Assembly (NCBI GenBank): GCA_008638375.1
Contig: CM018046.1
Span: 37,501 to 101,500, forward strand
DNA: 64,000 bases
Source of the DNA: Nyssa sinensis
Taxonomy: Eukaryota; Streptophyta; Magnoliopsida; Cornales; Nyssaceae
Direction: 5' to 3'
The stretch's first letter is position 1; every line of letters starts with the position of its first letter. This document shows positions 25,281 through 37,889 of the stretch, piece after piece. Made by a program: the position numbers and the translations under genes. The notes beneath the pieces were generated by a model, which made no database searches, was not told the origin of the DNA, and saw only the letters and a program-made list of their open reading frames with translations.

Positions 25281-25902
25281 TGGCTGATGTGGTACATATC
25301 ATGCCATTGGGTGGAGGTGTGGTCCAATGGCATGCTGCCACCTCAATTTTAAGTGTGCAAAATTGAAACTTATTAGGGCATATATACAGATTTTATACAT
25401 TATATGGCACAAAAGTCCTTGTTGCTCAATTGGTATTCTTTTTAGACTTTAAGTTTTTCCCTCATTTGATCTAGGGTTCAAACCCTTTGGCCTCTCTTTT
25501 GGCCTTATTTTTTCCCCCTTTTTCCTACTTATGCCTCATTTGGCATTTTAGGTATTTTTTGTCAAATTTTGAAATTGTGCCTTAATTGCTTTAAAAAAAT
25601 TTCTTAATATTCTCGCCTTGCTTTTGATTTTTGTGTGCTAAATTTTCAGATCGTAAATCTTATTTTGTGTCATATTATATCGTGTTTTATTCGACTAAAA
25701 ATATTTCATATTTATCGACAAGTTCGATTAAATTTTGTTTTATCCGTGTATCGCTCTAATTTTTCCAATTTCTTTTCATGTACTATTTTTAACATTTATG
25801 GCCTATTAGTTCCAATTTAGATGTCAAATAAATTAATGTATAATTAATCTCATAAAAGTGATATTAAAGTAAATTACTTTGCCTAATTGGGTCAAAATAT
25901 TA

Positions 25903-25915
25903 CTTCCTCCCCCTT
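25903..25915 (-). other. Polypurine tract of the Tekay-like gypsy element
   Basis: The minus strand reads AAAGGGGGAGGAA immediately after the pol stop codon (complement 25916-25918). This is the position of the plus-strand primer tract preceding the 3' LTR. Confidence 0.7.
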
Positions 25916-28900
25916 TTAGGGTTTAAGCTCCAAACTTGGCGTACCTTGTAACGTGAAGAGTTGCGGGTACTTGGTGCAAATTTCATATTCTCCCTCCCAA
26001 GTGGCTTCCTCAATCTGATGGTTTCTCCACAGCACTTTCACTAGTAGAATAGTTTTGTTCCTCAAAACTTGTTACCGGCGGTCCAAGATCTGTACTGGCT
26101 GCTCAACATAAGTCAGATCCTCTTGGACATCCAGGGGCTCGTGCTCAACCACTTGGTCTGGATTGTGTAAGTACTTCCTTAGCATAGAAATATAGAAGAC
26201 ATTATACACATGTGCCAACTTTGATGGTAGGGTAAGTCGGTATGCCACCGGGCCGACTTGTCCTATGATCTCAAACAGTCCGATGTAGCGAGGTCCTAAC
26301 TTCTTTTTTTTTCCAAATCTCATTACGCCCTTCATAGGCGACACTTTTAAAAACACATGTTCGCCCACTTCAAATTTCATCTCCCTTCTTCGGATATTGG
26401 CATAACTTTTTTGGCGACTTTGAGTTGCTAGTAATTGTTGCTTGATCAATTGGATCTTTTTTGTCGTCTGTTTCACTATCTCCAGGCCAAACAACTTCCT
26501 TTCCCTTACCTCCGTCCAACCCAATGGAGATCGGCACTTCCTGCCGTATAGTGCCTCATATGGTGCCATACCAATATTGAACTGACAGCTATTGTTGTAC
26601 GTGAACTCCACCAGCGGTAGCTGTTCCTCCCAACTTCCCTTAAAGTCCGTGACACAAAAATGTAGCATATCCTCCAAGGTCTGAATCATTCTCTCAGACT
26701 ATCCATCAGTCTCTTGGTGGTAGGCGGAACTAAGACTTAGCTCCATGCCCATTGCTTTATGTAAGCTTCTCCAAAATCAAGACACGAATCTTGGATCTTG
26801 ATCAATCACTATAGAAACTAGGACTCCATGTAATCGAACAATCTCTTGAATATAAAGCGTTGCCAATCGCTCCAATGTCTGAGTTGTCTTAGTCGTAAGG
26901 AAGTAAGCTGTCTTTGTCAATCTGTCCACAATCACCCATATGGAATCACTCCCCTGCGGTGTCTTGGGCAACCTCGACAAAAAATCCATGGTGATGTGTT
27001 CCTATTTCGACTTAGGCATCTAGAGTGGTTGCAAAAGTTCACTCGGTTTCTAATGTTCGACTTTGACTTGCTGGCACTTGACACATTGTGCTATGTACTC
27101 AATGATATCCTTCTTTATGCCTGACCACCAATAAGTACTTCAAACATTTTGGTACATCTTGGTATTCCTTGGGTGTATGGAAAACTTCGAGTTGTGTGCC
27201 CCATCAAGGATTTCCTCTCTAATCCCGGGCCCATCTGGCACATAGATTCTGTCTTAAAAGCATAACACCTCATCCTGGACAACAAATTCTAGATTTTTAC
27301 CTGTCTTAGCATCTTCTTGGAGTTTGACCAAATTCTTATCCTGGGATTGCAGCTCTTTAATCTTATCCACAATCGTTAGTCCAATTGTCAAATTGGCAAG
27401 CACTGCTCCAGAGACTGGCAGAATCACTTCTATCTCCATCATCTCTAACTCCTTCAATAGCTCCCGTTGTGTAGTCAACATGCAAGCAAGACTCCCTGAT
27501 GACTTCTTACTGAGAGCATCTGCCACCATATTAGCCTTTCCTAGATGGTATTGTATATTGAGTTCATAATCCTTTATCAACTCCAGCCATTGAAGCTGTC
27601 ACATGTTGAGCTCTCTTTGTGTAAATAGATACTTAAGGCTCTTGTGGTCTTTAAAAATCTCACATGTCGCTCCATAGAGATAATGCCTTTAGATCTTTAG
27701 TGCAAACATAATGGTTGCGAGTTCAAGGTCATGAGTTGGGTAGTTCTTCTCATGTGGTCTCAATTTCTACGAGGCATAGGCCACTACCTTGCACTTCTAT
27801 ATCTAAACACACCCAAAGCCTTTGTATGATGCATCACTGTATATAACAAAGCCTTTTGTCCCATTTGGTACCTTCAGAATTGGAGCCGACACTAGACGGT
27901 TCTTTAGTTCTTAGAAACTCTTCTCCCTTTCTTCAGTCCACACAAAAGGAGTATTCTTTAGAGTTAGTTGGGTGATTGGTGCTACTATCTTGGAAAAATG
28001 TTTGACAAACCTTCTGTAGTAGCCAGCCAACCATATGAAATTGCGGACTTCTGTGATGCTGGTTGGTCGAGGCCAATTTACAATGGCTTCTATCTTTTAG
28101 GAATCCACTGAGATCCCATCTTTGGTGATTACATGTCCAAGAATTGAGATGTTGGGGAGCCAAAACTCATACTTCTTCATCTTGGCATACAACTTCTACT
28201 CCCGTAGCTTCTGCAAAGCTTTTCTCAAATGTACTTCGTGTTCTTCTGGGTTCTTAGAATAAACTTAAGATATCATCAATGAACACAATCATGAAGTCAT
28301 CTAAATACGACTTGAAAACTCTGTTCATTAAGTCCGTGAATGCAGCTAGGGCATTTGTCACACCAAAAGGCATCACTAGGAACTCATAATGTCCATATCG
28401 AGTTCTGAATGTTTTCTTTTCCACATTTGTAGGCTTGACTTTCAACGGATGCTACCCTAACCTCAAGTCAATCTTTGAGAAGACATATGCCCCTTTCAAC
28501 TAATCAAATAAATCATCTACCCTTGGTAGAGGGTACTTGTTCTTGATGGTGACTTTGTTAAACTCTTTATAGTCGATGCACAGTCTCATAGTCCCATCCT
28601 TGTTCTTAACAAGCAATACTGGGGCACCCTATGGTCTAGCAACTCTTGTAGCTGTAATTTCAATTCCTTTAGCTCTACTGGTGCCATTCGGTAAGGGGCC
28701 TTAGATTCAGGTGAAGTGCCAGAAAGTACATTAATGTTGAACTCAATTTCCCGATCAACAGGCATTCCAGGCAAATCATCCAAAAATACATTGGGAAACT
28801 CACTGGCAACAGGAATCTGATCTAGTGTGAGTTCTTGTGTGTGGGTGTTAATGACGCTACACAAGAAACCATGGCATCCCTTGCGAAGTAGACACTTGGC

Positions 28901-30366
28901 CTGGATGGATGAAACAAAATAGGGTGGAGAGGCTACTCCCGTCCCTTTAAATACGATGCTCGATTTCCCTGAATTTTGAATAAGGACTCTCTTGGCTACA
29001 CAATTGATGGTAGCGTGATTCATAGTCAGCCAATCCTTGTCGAGGATTACATCGAATCCACAAATCTCTAAAGGTATCAAGTTGGTAACTAACTGGGTAC
29101 CCATGACTTTTACATCTCATGATCTATGTATTACCGTCCCCAATAGTGATTCCCTTGAAGGAATTGAAACAGTCAATATGTAGCCTAGGGGTTCAGCGTC
29201 TAAGTTCAACTTGGCAGAAAATTGAGAGATATGAATGAATGTGTAGAACCAGTATCAAATAGTACATGTGTAGGTCGGGAACAAACTGAAAGAGTACCTG
29301 TGACCACTGAGGTGGTAGCCTGAACATCATCACTGGGTGCAATAGAGAAAACCCTCCTCGGGCGCTATTGGTTATACCTTGGTCCTTTATTTCTGGCCTG
29401 AGGTCGTGCGACAGAGGCTGATGCGATAGGTACAAAGCTAATCATAGTACTGCCACTTTTGGGACAATCCCTCATAAAATTTCCAGTCTGGCCACAGCTG
29501 AAACAAGCATTGGTGTTCTTGTGGCATTGTCCCCTATGGAATCTCTAGCAGGTGGGGCATTTATGTGCGCCCCCATTATTGTGGTTGGCCTTTCTCTGGC
29601 TAGGCCCTGTCCCTATACTACGTGAGCCAACACTTGGCTTGAAGAGTAAGGATCCCTGTCCTCTGTCTCTACTGCCACTTAACCTCTGGTTCCCTTTTCT
29701 GTTCGCATATTCCTCCCTATTTCACTCTATATTCCTTACCGTCGCCATTACTTCGTTGTAAGTGGCTAGTCGTTGGGCTTGATTCTGCCTTTGATGGCCC
29801 ACCTTAAACCTCCTTCAATCTTACGAGCCTTCAGGCTTTTGCTATTGATAACGTTAGGGGCAAACCTGGCCAACTCAGTGAACTTGGCCTCATATTCATC
29901 CACCGTCATGCCTTCTTGTTGAAGAACTAAAAACTCGGCAATCTTTTGATCCATTGCCTCTTGAGGGAAATATTTCTCATTGAAAATTTATGTGAATCAC
30001 TACCAGCTCATATTGGGCTCTCTGGCTTCTTCTAGCAGCCACCACTTATGAGCCGCTCCCTTGAACACGAATGTGGCATAAACCACTTTTTGCTCTTGGG
30101 TACAAGTCATGATCCGGAAGATCCTGCTTATTTCTGACAGCCACTTCTTGGCTGTTGTGAGGCCTCCAATGCTATCAAATGTCAATGGCTTCAGATCCTG
30201 AAACCGCTTATATAGGTACGACTGGTCCCTGTCATCGCCTAGTCGGGCCACGGTTGCTAGTATGGTCGTTCCGTGCTAGTTCATTCCCATTCCCATGGGG
30301 TCTGGGCAGAGCTTCCACAATCCTCTCTAATATGCGCTCTACTCTGTCTAGTCGATCTGACTCCAT
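25916..30366 (-). pseudogene. Ty3/gypsy chromovirus (Tekay/Del-like) gag-pol remnant
   Basis: Minus-strand order is complete. Gag starts at complement 30366 (MESDRLDRVERILERIVEAL), shifts frame, and continues LKPLTFDSIGGL and FKGAAHKWW (30251-30000), then the retrotransposon-gag part at 29954-29766. A zinc knuckle (about 29485-29525) reads CFSCGQTGNFMRDC, with the usual His replaced by Asn. The protease motif is FDTGSTHSFIS (about 29235-29270), then DVILDKDWLTM. The RT start is DREIEFNINVLSG; the palm motif FIDDIL is near 28265. RNase H ends YHLGKANMVADALSKKS (27580-27254). The integrase core starts DFLSRLPKTPQGSDSIWVIV (26989) and continues VEFTYNNSCQFNIGMAPYEA. The chromodomain part is VLRNKTILLVKVLWRNHQIE, preceded by an in-frame TAA (complement 26072-26074). 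It ends at TAA 25916-25918. At least five stops or frameshifts; not functional. Confidence 0.92.
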
Positions 30367-30528
30367 AGCGGTATTGCGGGTATGGACTATCTACTACAAA
30401 AGAATCAGTATTTAGCAGTCAAGTAATCACTTAATCACCACAACATGTTTTATTTAATAATTTACCCTTAGACTCGTCAAGTCTTAGTACTCTAGTCCTA
30501 ATCTCCCTTGAACCATTAGAACCTTGGG

Positions 30529-30540
30529 CTCTGATACCAC
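30529..30540 (-). other. Primer-binding site (initiator Met-tRNA type) of the Tekay-like element
   Basis: The minus strand reads TGGTATCAGAGC, the standard tRNA-Met primer site of many plant gypsy and copia elements. It lies a few bases inside the 5' LTR end (GGGTCATGATA at complement 30543-30553) and about 165 bp upstream of the gag start. Confidence 0.85.
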
Positions 30541-30542
30541 GC

Positions 30543-31882
30543 CTATCATGACCCGTAACCTGTCCTGTGCGGATCAAGGGCCTGTGACCGGAGGTAGCAG
30601 CCCATAAGCCGTCCCCCGCCAAAGGATCTCAAACACTAATTAAATAATCATTAATTGCATGTCATTCCATTAGTTAATCTAATAGCATTATCAGAGTATA
30701 ATTGTACATGCCAAAACAAATATAAATATTTAGTTGCAGATCCTCGAAATACAAAAACATACCCAAGATGTGGACACATGGGAGAACTAAGACCACACTA
30801 CACTTAGTCTATTACATTGATAGCAAAAGTGTCCACCATACTTGGAAAAGGATGATCTGTAGCAAAATAGGGCATCTACTCGATGTGTACTCTTGATGGT
30901 TCTTCTACAGTTTGTTGTCTTGAAAAAAAGTGACATAATTGGAGTGAGTTAACTTAGCTTAATAAGTAAATTCCCTTGCTTTGCTATGGGTCAAGGTTAG
31001 TCCAAAAAGAAGGATACGAACAATAGCAAATAAGGATATGATATCATAATAGCAAACAAGGGGTACAATGTCACGATAGCTAGTCACCAGAAGTGTGAAT
31101 CAATAGAAATGCCCTGTAGGTCCAAAAGGCACATCCTAAGGCAGAATAAGCAAATCAATAATAGGGATTGGCCTATACAATAGTTAGCTGCCATAAATCA
31201 CAAGATAGCAATTCGAGTATAAAGATAGACAAGCAAGCATGTCATTAATCAAATAATATATCAACAGATAATTCAATGATAGGCTCATGAGACGTATCAA
31301 TATCCAAAGAATACATCATTAAACATATCCAAAGACAGGCTCGCAAGGCATATCAATAATCTAAGAGTGTATCATCAAAATATCAATAAACGATATGAGA
31401 TACTAACAGAACAAATGTTGTCACAAATAGGGCCCGACTTACCCCTAAAAGCGCTCATCTAGGTTCACGCCACTATCGGGCTCCTAAATAGCACTAGAGC
31501 TCTTTATCACATATCATATCCTCCATGGACTAAGTGCTGGGTTTCATTCCCAATCATCAACTCGTAGGTCCAAAAGCATCTGTGAATTAGGGTTGTGATA
31601 GATCACACCTCCAGGCATTCATAATAATATCATGATCATCAAAATTTCACAGGCGATGTACATATTTGTGGAATAATAACTTCTTAGCAGTGAGAGGTAT
31701 AACAATTTTTCAATATCCAAGCAAGGTATAGAAATGGATAAGTAATCACATTAGAGTATTGGCAATTAAATTCTCAACAAATCCACAATGTAGGACAATC
31801 ATCAAATTATGGAGATCAACAATGTCAGGTATGTATGGAGTACAAGTTGGCAGCATCAAGGAAATAAATTGACATGGCTAGG
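30543..31882 (-). mobile_element. Remnant 5' LTR of the Tekay-like element
   Basis: It lies directly upstream (minus sense) of the primer-binding site. It contains the LTR landmark 'gagtgagttaacttagcttaataag' (30936-30960, reverse complement of the 'actgagctaagtcagctc' patch at 58822) and direct repeat copy B (31410-31882). Similarity to the 3' flank stops at 31882, so the 5' end of this LTR is missing or replaced. Confidence 0.65.
31410..31882 (-). repeat. Direct repeat copy B, partner at 22932-23412
   Basis: Same orientation and about 90% identical by eye to copy A. It starts 'agaacaaatgttgtcacaaatagg' and ends 'gcatcaaggaaataaat'. It supports an LTR relationship between the flanks of the gypsy pol remnant. 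Confidence 0.85.
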
Positions 31883-34035
31883 AAGTCTGAGGGCATTTTT
31901 ATAATGTCACTACGCGGCCCATGGATGGGGTACGCCGACGCTGGTCTAAGTTGAGTTTCCAAACAGGGTTTTAGCCCATTTTGTTTGCATTTTTGGGCTA
32001 TGGATGGCCCATCAAACAACCCAAAATTTCGGCCTAAATCTATTTTCAATATAAAAACTCCGTGCCAAAGATAGCATTCTCAAGCAATCTCCTTCTTCAA
32101 TTTAATTTTTATATCTGTTATACCTTTTGCTTCTCAATCCTATTTATAAATTTACCACCAATACCCACAACAGCTAGCTAAGCAATTCTTCTCATAGCTG
32201 CAGTACTTGTAGCTATTTTGGCAGCTTTGGCTAAGTCATCTTTGCTCAGTTACAACGTGCCTCCGGAGTTTCCATTTTGCTGCCTCACTAACTCGTAGGC
32301 AGAGAAATTTACGTATAGCATTTGTCAACACCAAAAAAGAGTGCAGAATAGGGGCAATGAGCACTAGGGGCCAGTAATGGAAGGGAAGATCTAGTCGGTT
32401 GCCAAAAGTATTGCCGTTCGTCTTGTTTCTTTAAACTATTACTAGCATATTTTAGGTACCTACCAAAATTGAATAAACATGGCATATATACTAGTTAGTT
32501 TTAATCAATTATGGCAATCCTCTGCATAATTAATTTCTTACATAGGGACATTAAATGGCAAGATCGATCATTAGCCCTAGAAAAACAAAAGTATTACATA
32601 AAATGGCATGCTAGAGTGACTGCATTTTCTTGATAAACAAAAAGGGGCTATTTTCTAAATATATATTTAGATAATTGTAAAGGTAGTATGAAAAATTCAA
32701 TAGTAATGCAAAATAAATATTGACATATAAAATATATTTTAAATTAGAGAATCATATATGTTTAAAATTAATTTGTATGCCCATTAAGTTTTTTTTCATA
32801 CTTTTTATTACTGGACTTTTTTTCAAATTTCTTAAATCAAACCCCCTCTTTTGAGATAAAATACAATTAAAAATAAACAACATGCTCATGGTATACATCA
32901 TTTTTTTTTTAAAGTGTTTAATGTTAGTTAATATGTATGTGCATGTGTACGGATACATAAGACAAATGTTTATCTAATTTTCCCCCTCCCTCTTATATTT
33001 ATTCATGAGTAATGTTACACATCTCAAATTTATATTTCAAATGATTTGATTCTGTTAAAAAAAAACTTAAAAAATACTTTAAAATTGGTCTCCATGGCTT
33101 GTGAAGCCTGGTGTTTGGAAAAAGAAAAAAAGGAGGTTCACTAATAATACCGGAAATAAATAATGACCTATAATATGAATAAAATAATGAGAAAGAAGTA
33201 GTGAGATTATTAATCCTATCACTATTAGTGAAAAGAATAACTAATCTATCTTTATTCAATCCAAAAAACAAAAATAGGCTAAATTATTGATTTGGGATAG
33301 AAATTTAGTGTACAAATTGTGAAACTGTGGCATTATTATTTATTCGTGGATAGAATCGATATCTTGACAGTAATAACTTTGTTTTTATGCGTATGCCTTT
33401 TGATCATTTCCATTCACATATGGAACACTGTTAGGCGGAAACAAAAGAATGTCTGAAATCATAAGGGAACCGGTAAGGCCTACTTTAGTTACTTGTCCTC
33501 TTCGTACGTCCAATTATTTTCTGAGTATTAGGAACACCATGGATCCGTCCTGTGTGATTATTGATTGGTTGAGTTTGGGTGATGGACAAGTTAGAATGAA
33601 GGGCATGTTATTAATATGAAAGTTCTATGTTGAATCCATTATACTTATGATTCATAGAATTTCTGAATTATCTTATGAATAAAGTTCAGAAACCACTTTA
33701 CATTAAAAAAAAACCTATTGATTGGTCCGTTTTCAATATATTATTCAAAAGATGCAACATCGAATTTGAACGTTGGGCCTAAGTTCTTTGATATTTGAAC
33801 CTTAGTTTAAACTTGTGCAAGTGCTTCTGTATATGGGCATGTGTGGCACAGTACGGAGAAGGAGAAAAAAAAGGAGAGAATTTGCCCAATTCCTTTGAAA
33901 GTTTTGGAGAGGAGAGAAGAAAATAAAGAAATATTCACTTTTATTTTGTTTGATAGTTTAAGAGAAAGAAGGGAAAAAGTATGTATTCCTTATTTGAATG
34001 ATTAGTGGGAGAGAAAAGAAAAGAAAATATAAAAA
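31883..34035. other. Unassigned intergenic DNA
   Basis: No gene or element recognised. AT-rich, with A-runs near 33055-33130 and purine-rich GAGA-type text at 33855-34030 just outside the inverted-repeat element. Confidence 0.35.
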
Positions 34036-36182
34036 ATTATTGGATAAATTACACTAACTTCTCCTTAGGTTTTAGAAATTACACTAATCTCTCCTACTTT
34101 ACTTGACAATATATAAATAAGTCATTCAGTCAATTTTTTTCTTCAAAATTATAAAACTATCCATTTTATTTATTTATTTTTATATTTTTTAAATTTTTTC
34201 CAATTTTTTCTAACTTTTTAAAAGTTTTATTATTATTTTATTTAAAAATAAATTTAAGGTAAATAACTTATTTTTATTTTATATAAAAAAAAATGTAAGA
34301 TTTTTATCAATATTTATTTGAAAAATGAAAAAACATTGTCAAAATTGAAAGAAAAGACATGAAAGGAGTAGTTTTATTGTAACACCCCGACCCTGTTTAA
34401 TTAATAATTAAATTATTAATTATTAATTAGTACCGGCTTAGAAAAGAAAAAGGGGGGCCAAAAGAGCAATGGACAAGTCTTGAACCCTTGACCAAGTGAG
34501 GCAAGGTTTTAAAGTCCCAAAAATTTACCACTTGGTCCATAAGCACTTTTGTGCTATAATGTGCATAAGATATGTACATATGTCATGTAATGCCCCAAAT
34601 TCTGAATATCAAGATGAGGTGGCAGCCCCTCATTGGACCACCACACCCACCAATTGGCTTTCATGCACATCAAATCAAATATATGAAAAATATAATATAT
34701 GATGTATAGTTGTACCTCATGTTGCGTGTGGGGTATGGAAATGTAGAAATCAGAATTGATGTATGTCTGTGGGTGCAACTGTTGAGAGTGGCTATGGCAG
34801 TGTGTGGGTGATGATGTAGAGAGAGAGTCTAGAGAGAGAAACAATGAGAATACAAGCTTGTATGTCCATGGTGTGTGTATACAAGTGATGTCTCACTCAA
34901 ATGCACCATGAAGGAGGTGCGACTGCATTTGGAAAGACCCAAAGACCAAAACTGAGCCATGAATGAGGGAGCAGTGGTCTGAACCAAGGTAAAACCCTTC
35001 AAACTGAAAATTTTTCTGTTTGAGAATTCTGGTACTGTTTTGATGTATTGAGCCCCATTACTGCATGCATGATAGTTAGATTATAAATCTGGGTTAAATG
35101 CATGAGTTTTAGACCACTGAAACAGCCCCAAACCCACTGGCCGTACGTAGGCAGCCATTAATGACCTTCAACAAGCAGGTTTGAAACGGCTAGCACAAAA
35201 CAGATTTCTGACCTTTGGAACCTGATCTAGACTCTCCTAGGATCCCAAAAACACTGATCCGCAACCCCAACGCTTAGGTTTAGACCCTCAAAACCGAAGC
35301 TATAGATTTCGGTCATGGAACCCAAACTCTGAAATAGGCTTCTAAACTGAAGTTTCTGAATGGGGACTTGAAGCCCTTAGAACATGGGTCACGACAAGCC
35401 AAATCTCACAAGATTTGGTGGAGAAATGAGGCTACGCGATTGAGTTGCAGACCTTCCACGATAATGGGGATTGAACCGAGCCTTAGAGCTTGATTCGATC
35501 CATGAAAACGATGCCAAGTTGTTGGTCTAGACTGTAGGAACAATCTGAGATGGGTAACTGTAGAAATCTGTACCTGAAATGTCACGAAATTGAAAGGGAA
35601 GAAAACTGGAATTAGGGCAAAAAACTAGGGAAGACGATGAACAGTACCAGACTCGGTTTCGGGTTCGGGTCGGGACCCGACCCGTTTTATAAACGGTTTA
35701 AGTAAAACGGCAGCGTATTGGTTTTAAAATTAAACTGAATCTGACCTGTTTGGTAACACGGATATAAAATCTGAAATCAGGAATTGGGTTAACCTGAATA
35801 CGGATAGGGACAAAAATTGGGATAACTAGAATATGCTATTCCGGTTTTGAATAATAAATTGAACCGGTTGGTTCTTAATAATTTTGGACCGGTTCAACTG
35901 TTGAACCCTAAAACCATTTGGTCTGAACCCCTAATTTATGAAATTATGTTTTGGACCCCAAATGTTTCTGAAAATTAATTTTTGAACCCAACAGTTCTGA
36001 ATATTATACTCTGGCCCAGATTTTAGAAAAACTGTGCATTTAAGCCCTTGGGAAAATAATTAAATAATTAAATAATTATTTTATTAATTAGGTAAAATTA
36101 CTATTTTACCCTTGGACATTAAATATGTCAAACGAAGTCCAAATTAAATAAGTAAATAGTGTATTTTCACTATTTCAAGCGT

Positions 36183-36560
36183 TCCGGACTCAATGGTAGA
36201 GTCCGATTTTAGAAATTCAGTACTGAAAAATACAGACATGTAAGTGGTAAATGACTGTACTGCCTCTGATGATACCTAGGCCCAAATAAAAATAAAAGAT
36301 AGCCCATTCTGATTATGTCGGACATTCCGGACTCAATGGTGGAGTTCGATTTAGGAAATTAAGTCTCGAAAAATACAGACACACGAATGATAAATGACTG
36401 AATTGCCCCTAGTGATACCCAGGGCTGATTAAACATAAAAGATAGTCCAATTTAACTATGTCGGACACTCTGGACCCAATGGTGAGTTCCATTTTATGAA
36501 CTGAGGTCCCAAAAAGTTTGGTTACACAACATGTAAAATTACCGAACTGCCCCTAGTATT
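36183..36560 (+). repeat. Tandem array, about 140-bp unit, 3 copies
   Basis: Units begin with 'cggactcaatggtggagtcc' variants at about 36185, 36328 and 36470, and continue through 'aaatgactg...tgccccta' and 'gatagtcc'. The same unit at 43416 and 54266 flanks the CACTA insertion. Confidence 0.8.
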
Positions 36561-37009
36561 GTACGAAGCCCAAATAAAGTCCAAATTAGGCAAGATTGAT
36601 ACCAATAGAAGCCCAATTACTTGTGGACTCACATATATGATTAGATTATGATTCAGGATCAGAACATCAGGAAATACGAAATTACCAAAATGCCCCTAAT
36701 GCTATATGAAACCTGAATGAAGTCCGATTGGGGCGAAACTAATATCGATAGGAGCCCAGATACTGGTAAAACTGTATACATGGTTAAATGACGAATCAGA
36801 GTCAAAATCTCACGAAACGTAAAATGACCAAAATACCCCTGAGCACATTAAGTGCAAAGTAGAGGTCAAACAAAGGTCAATATGATCTGATAAATTATCA
36901 TAAGGATAATTCTGAACATTGAATGACTAAATAAGACTCCGGAACAGTCAACGTGTAAAATAAGAAATGATCGATGTGTCCTAATAATCTAAAACAGATA
37001 TCAAATGAA

Positions 37010-37430
37010 GTCCAACGGACTTAGAAAATTATATCTAAGATATATGGGATATTCTGAGGGCCATGACAAGGGTCTGGGGCAAAAGTGATAAAATGACCAT
37101 TTTGCCCCTAAGGTTAAATAAGTACTTAACTGATAACAATTGGAGTCCAAAGGACCTAGAACTTTATATTTAAGATATAGAGACTATTCTGAGGACCACG
37201 ACAGGGTCCGAGACAAGAATGACAAAATTACCGTTTTGCCCCTAAGGTCAAATAAGTACTTAACTGATAACGGTTTAAGTCTAAAAGACTTAGAACTTCA
37301 TATATAAGATATATGAGATATTCTGAGGACCATGACAAGGTTCGGGGCAAGAATGATAAAATGACCATTTTGCTCCTAAGGTTAAATAAGTGCTTAACTG
37401 ATAACGATTGAAGTCTAAATGACTTAGATT
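37010..37430 (+). repeat. Tandem array, about 125-145-bp unit, 3 copies
   Basis: Repeats of 'gacttagaa...tatataagatat', 'ttctgaggaccatgacaagg' and 'aaaatgaccattttgcccct', with the 'ttctgagg' landmark at 37052, 37197 and 37321. A related copy lies at 54660-54755. Confidence 0.8.
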
Positions 37431-37889
37431 ATGATCCTGATAACTGCTAAGCCTAAATTAAGAATGAAATAGCCCCGGAAGAAACCCGATGAAAGGGCAA
37501 TAGGCTACTAGGCTATCTTAGGTAATCCGATAGATGCCTAAGATGACGAATAAGACCAGAGTGGATGAATTCTGATCTGTCTGTGATTGATGATTATTAT
37601 TCAGGATATACATGGAGATGCTTGACGTATCTGGAGGTTATCAGATTGTTTGTGCAAGGAGATAAGCGAACAGTTTGTGAGTAACTTCTGACACTGTACT
37701 GTATTTTGATTCACTGTTTGTCCATTGTGAGTAACCTAGACTTCTGACTTAGTGTATAAGTTACTGTCTAGATACTGTAATTTGATGCACTGTACTGTCT
37801 TGCATGATATATTATTTAAATGCGTATATTTAAATGTATACCCTTTTGTACTGCATTACATGTGGCATTATTTTGTCTCGTCCTGCCTA

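Larger units (their letters stand above)
22767..25902 (-). mobile_element. LTR-derived sequence, minus orientation, next to the Tekay-like pol
   Basis: It begins (on the minus strand) just after the polypurine tract at 25903-25915, where a 3' LTR must start. Reverse-complement landmarks match the LTR at 34.4 kb: 'gaggtggcagcatgccattggaccacac' (complement about 25313-25350 versus 34616) and the tRNA-like patch at 25421-25485 (versus 34470-34530). It includes a direct-repeat partner of 31.4-31.9 kb (22932-23412), a C-rich 'cgacctgaactgacccaa' patch (24300-24340) and simple repeats. The internal order is complex and not fully resolved. Confidence 0.6.

Noticed and set aside
26846..27569. Plus-strand frames of 81-92 codons
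   Set aside because: They are antisense to gypsy integrase and RNase H sequence.
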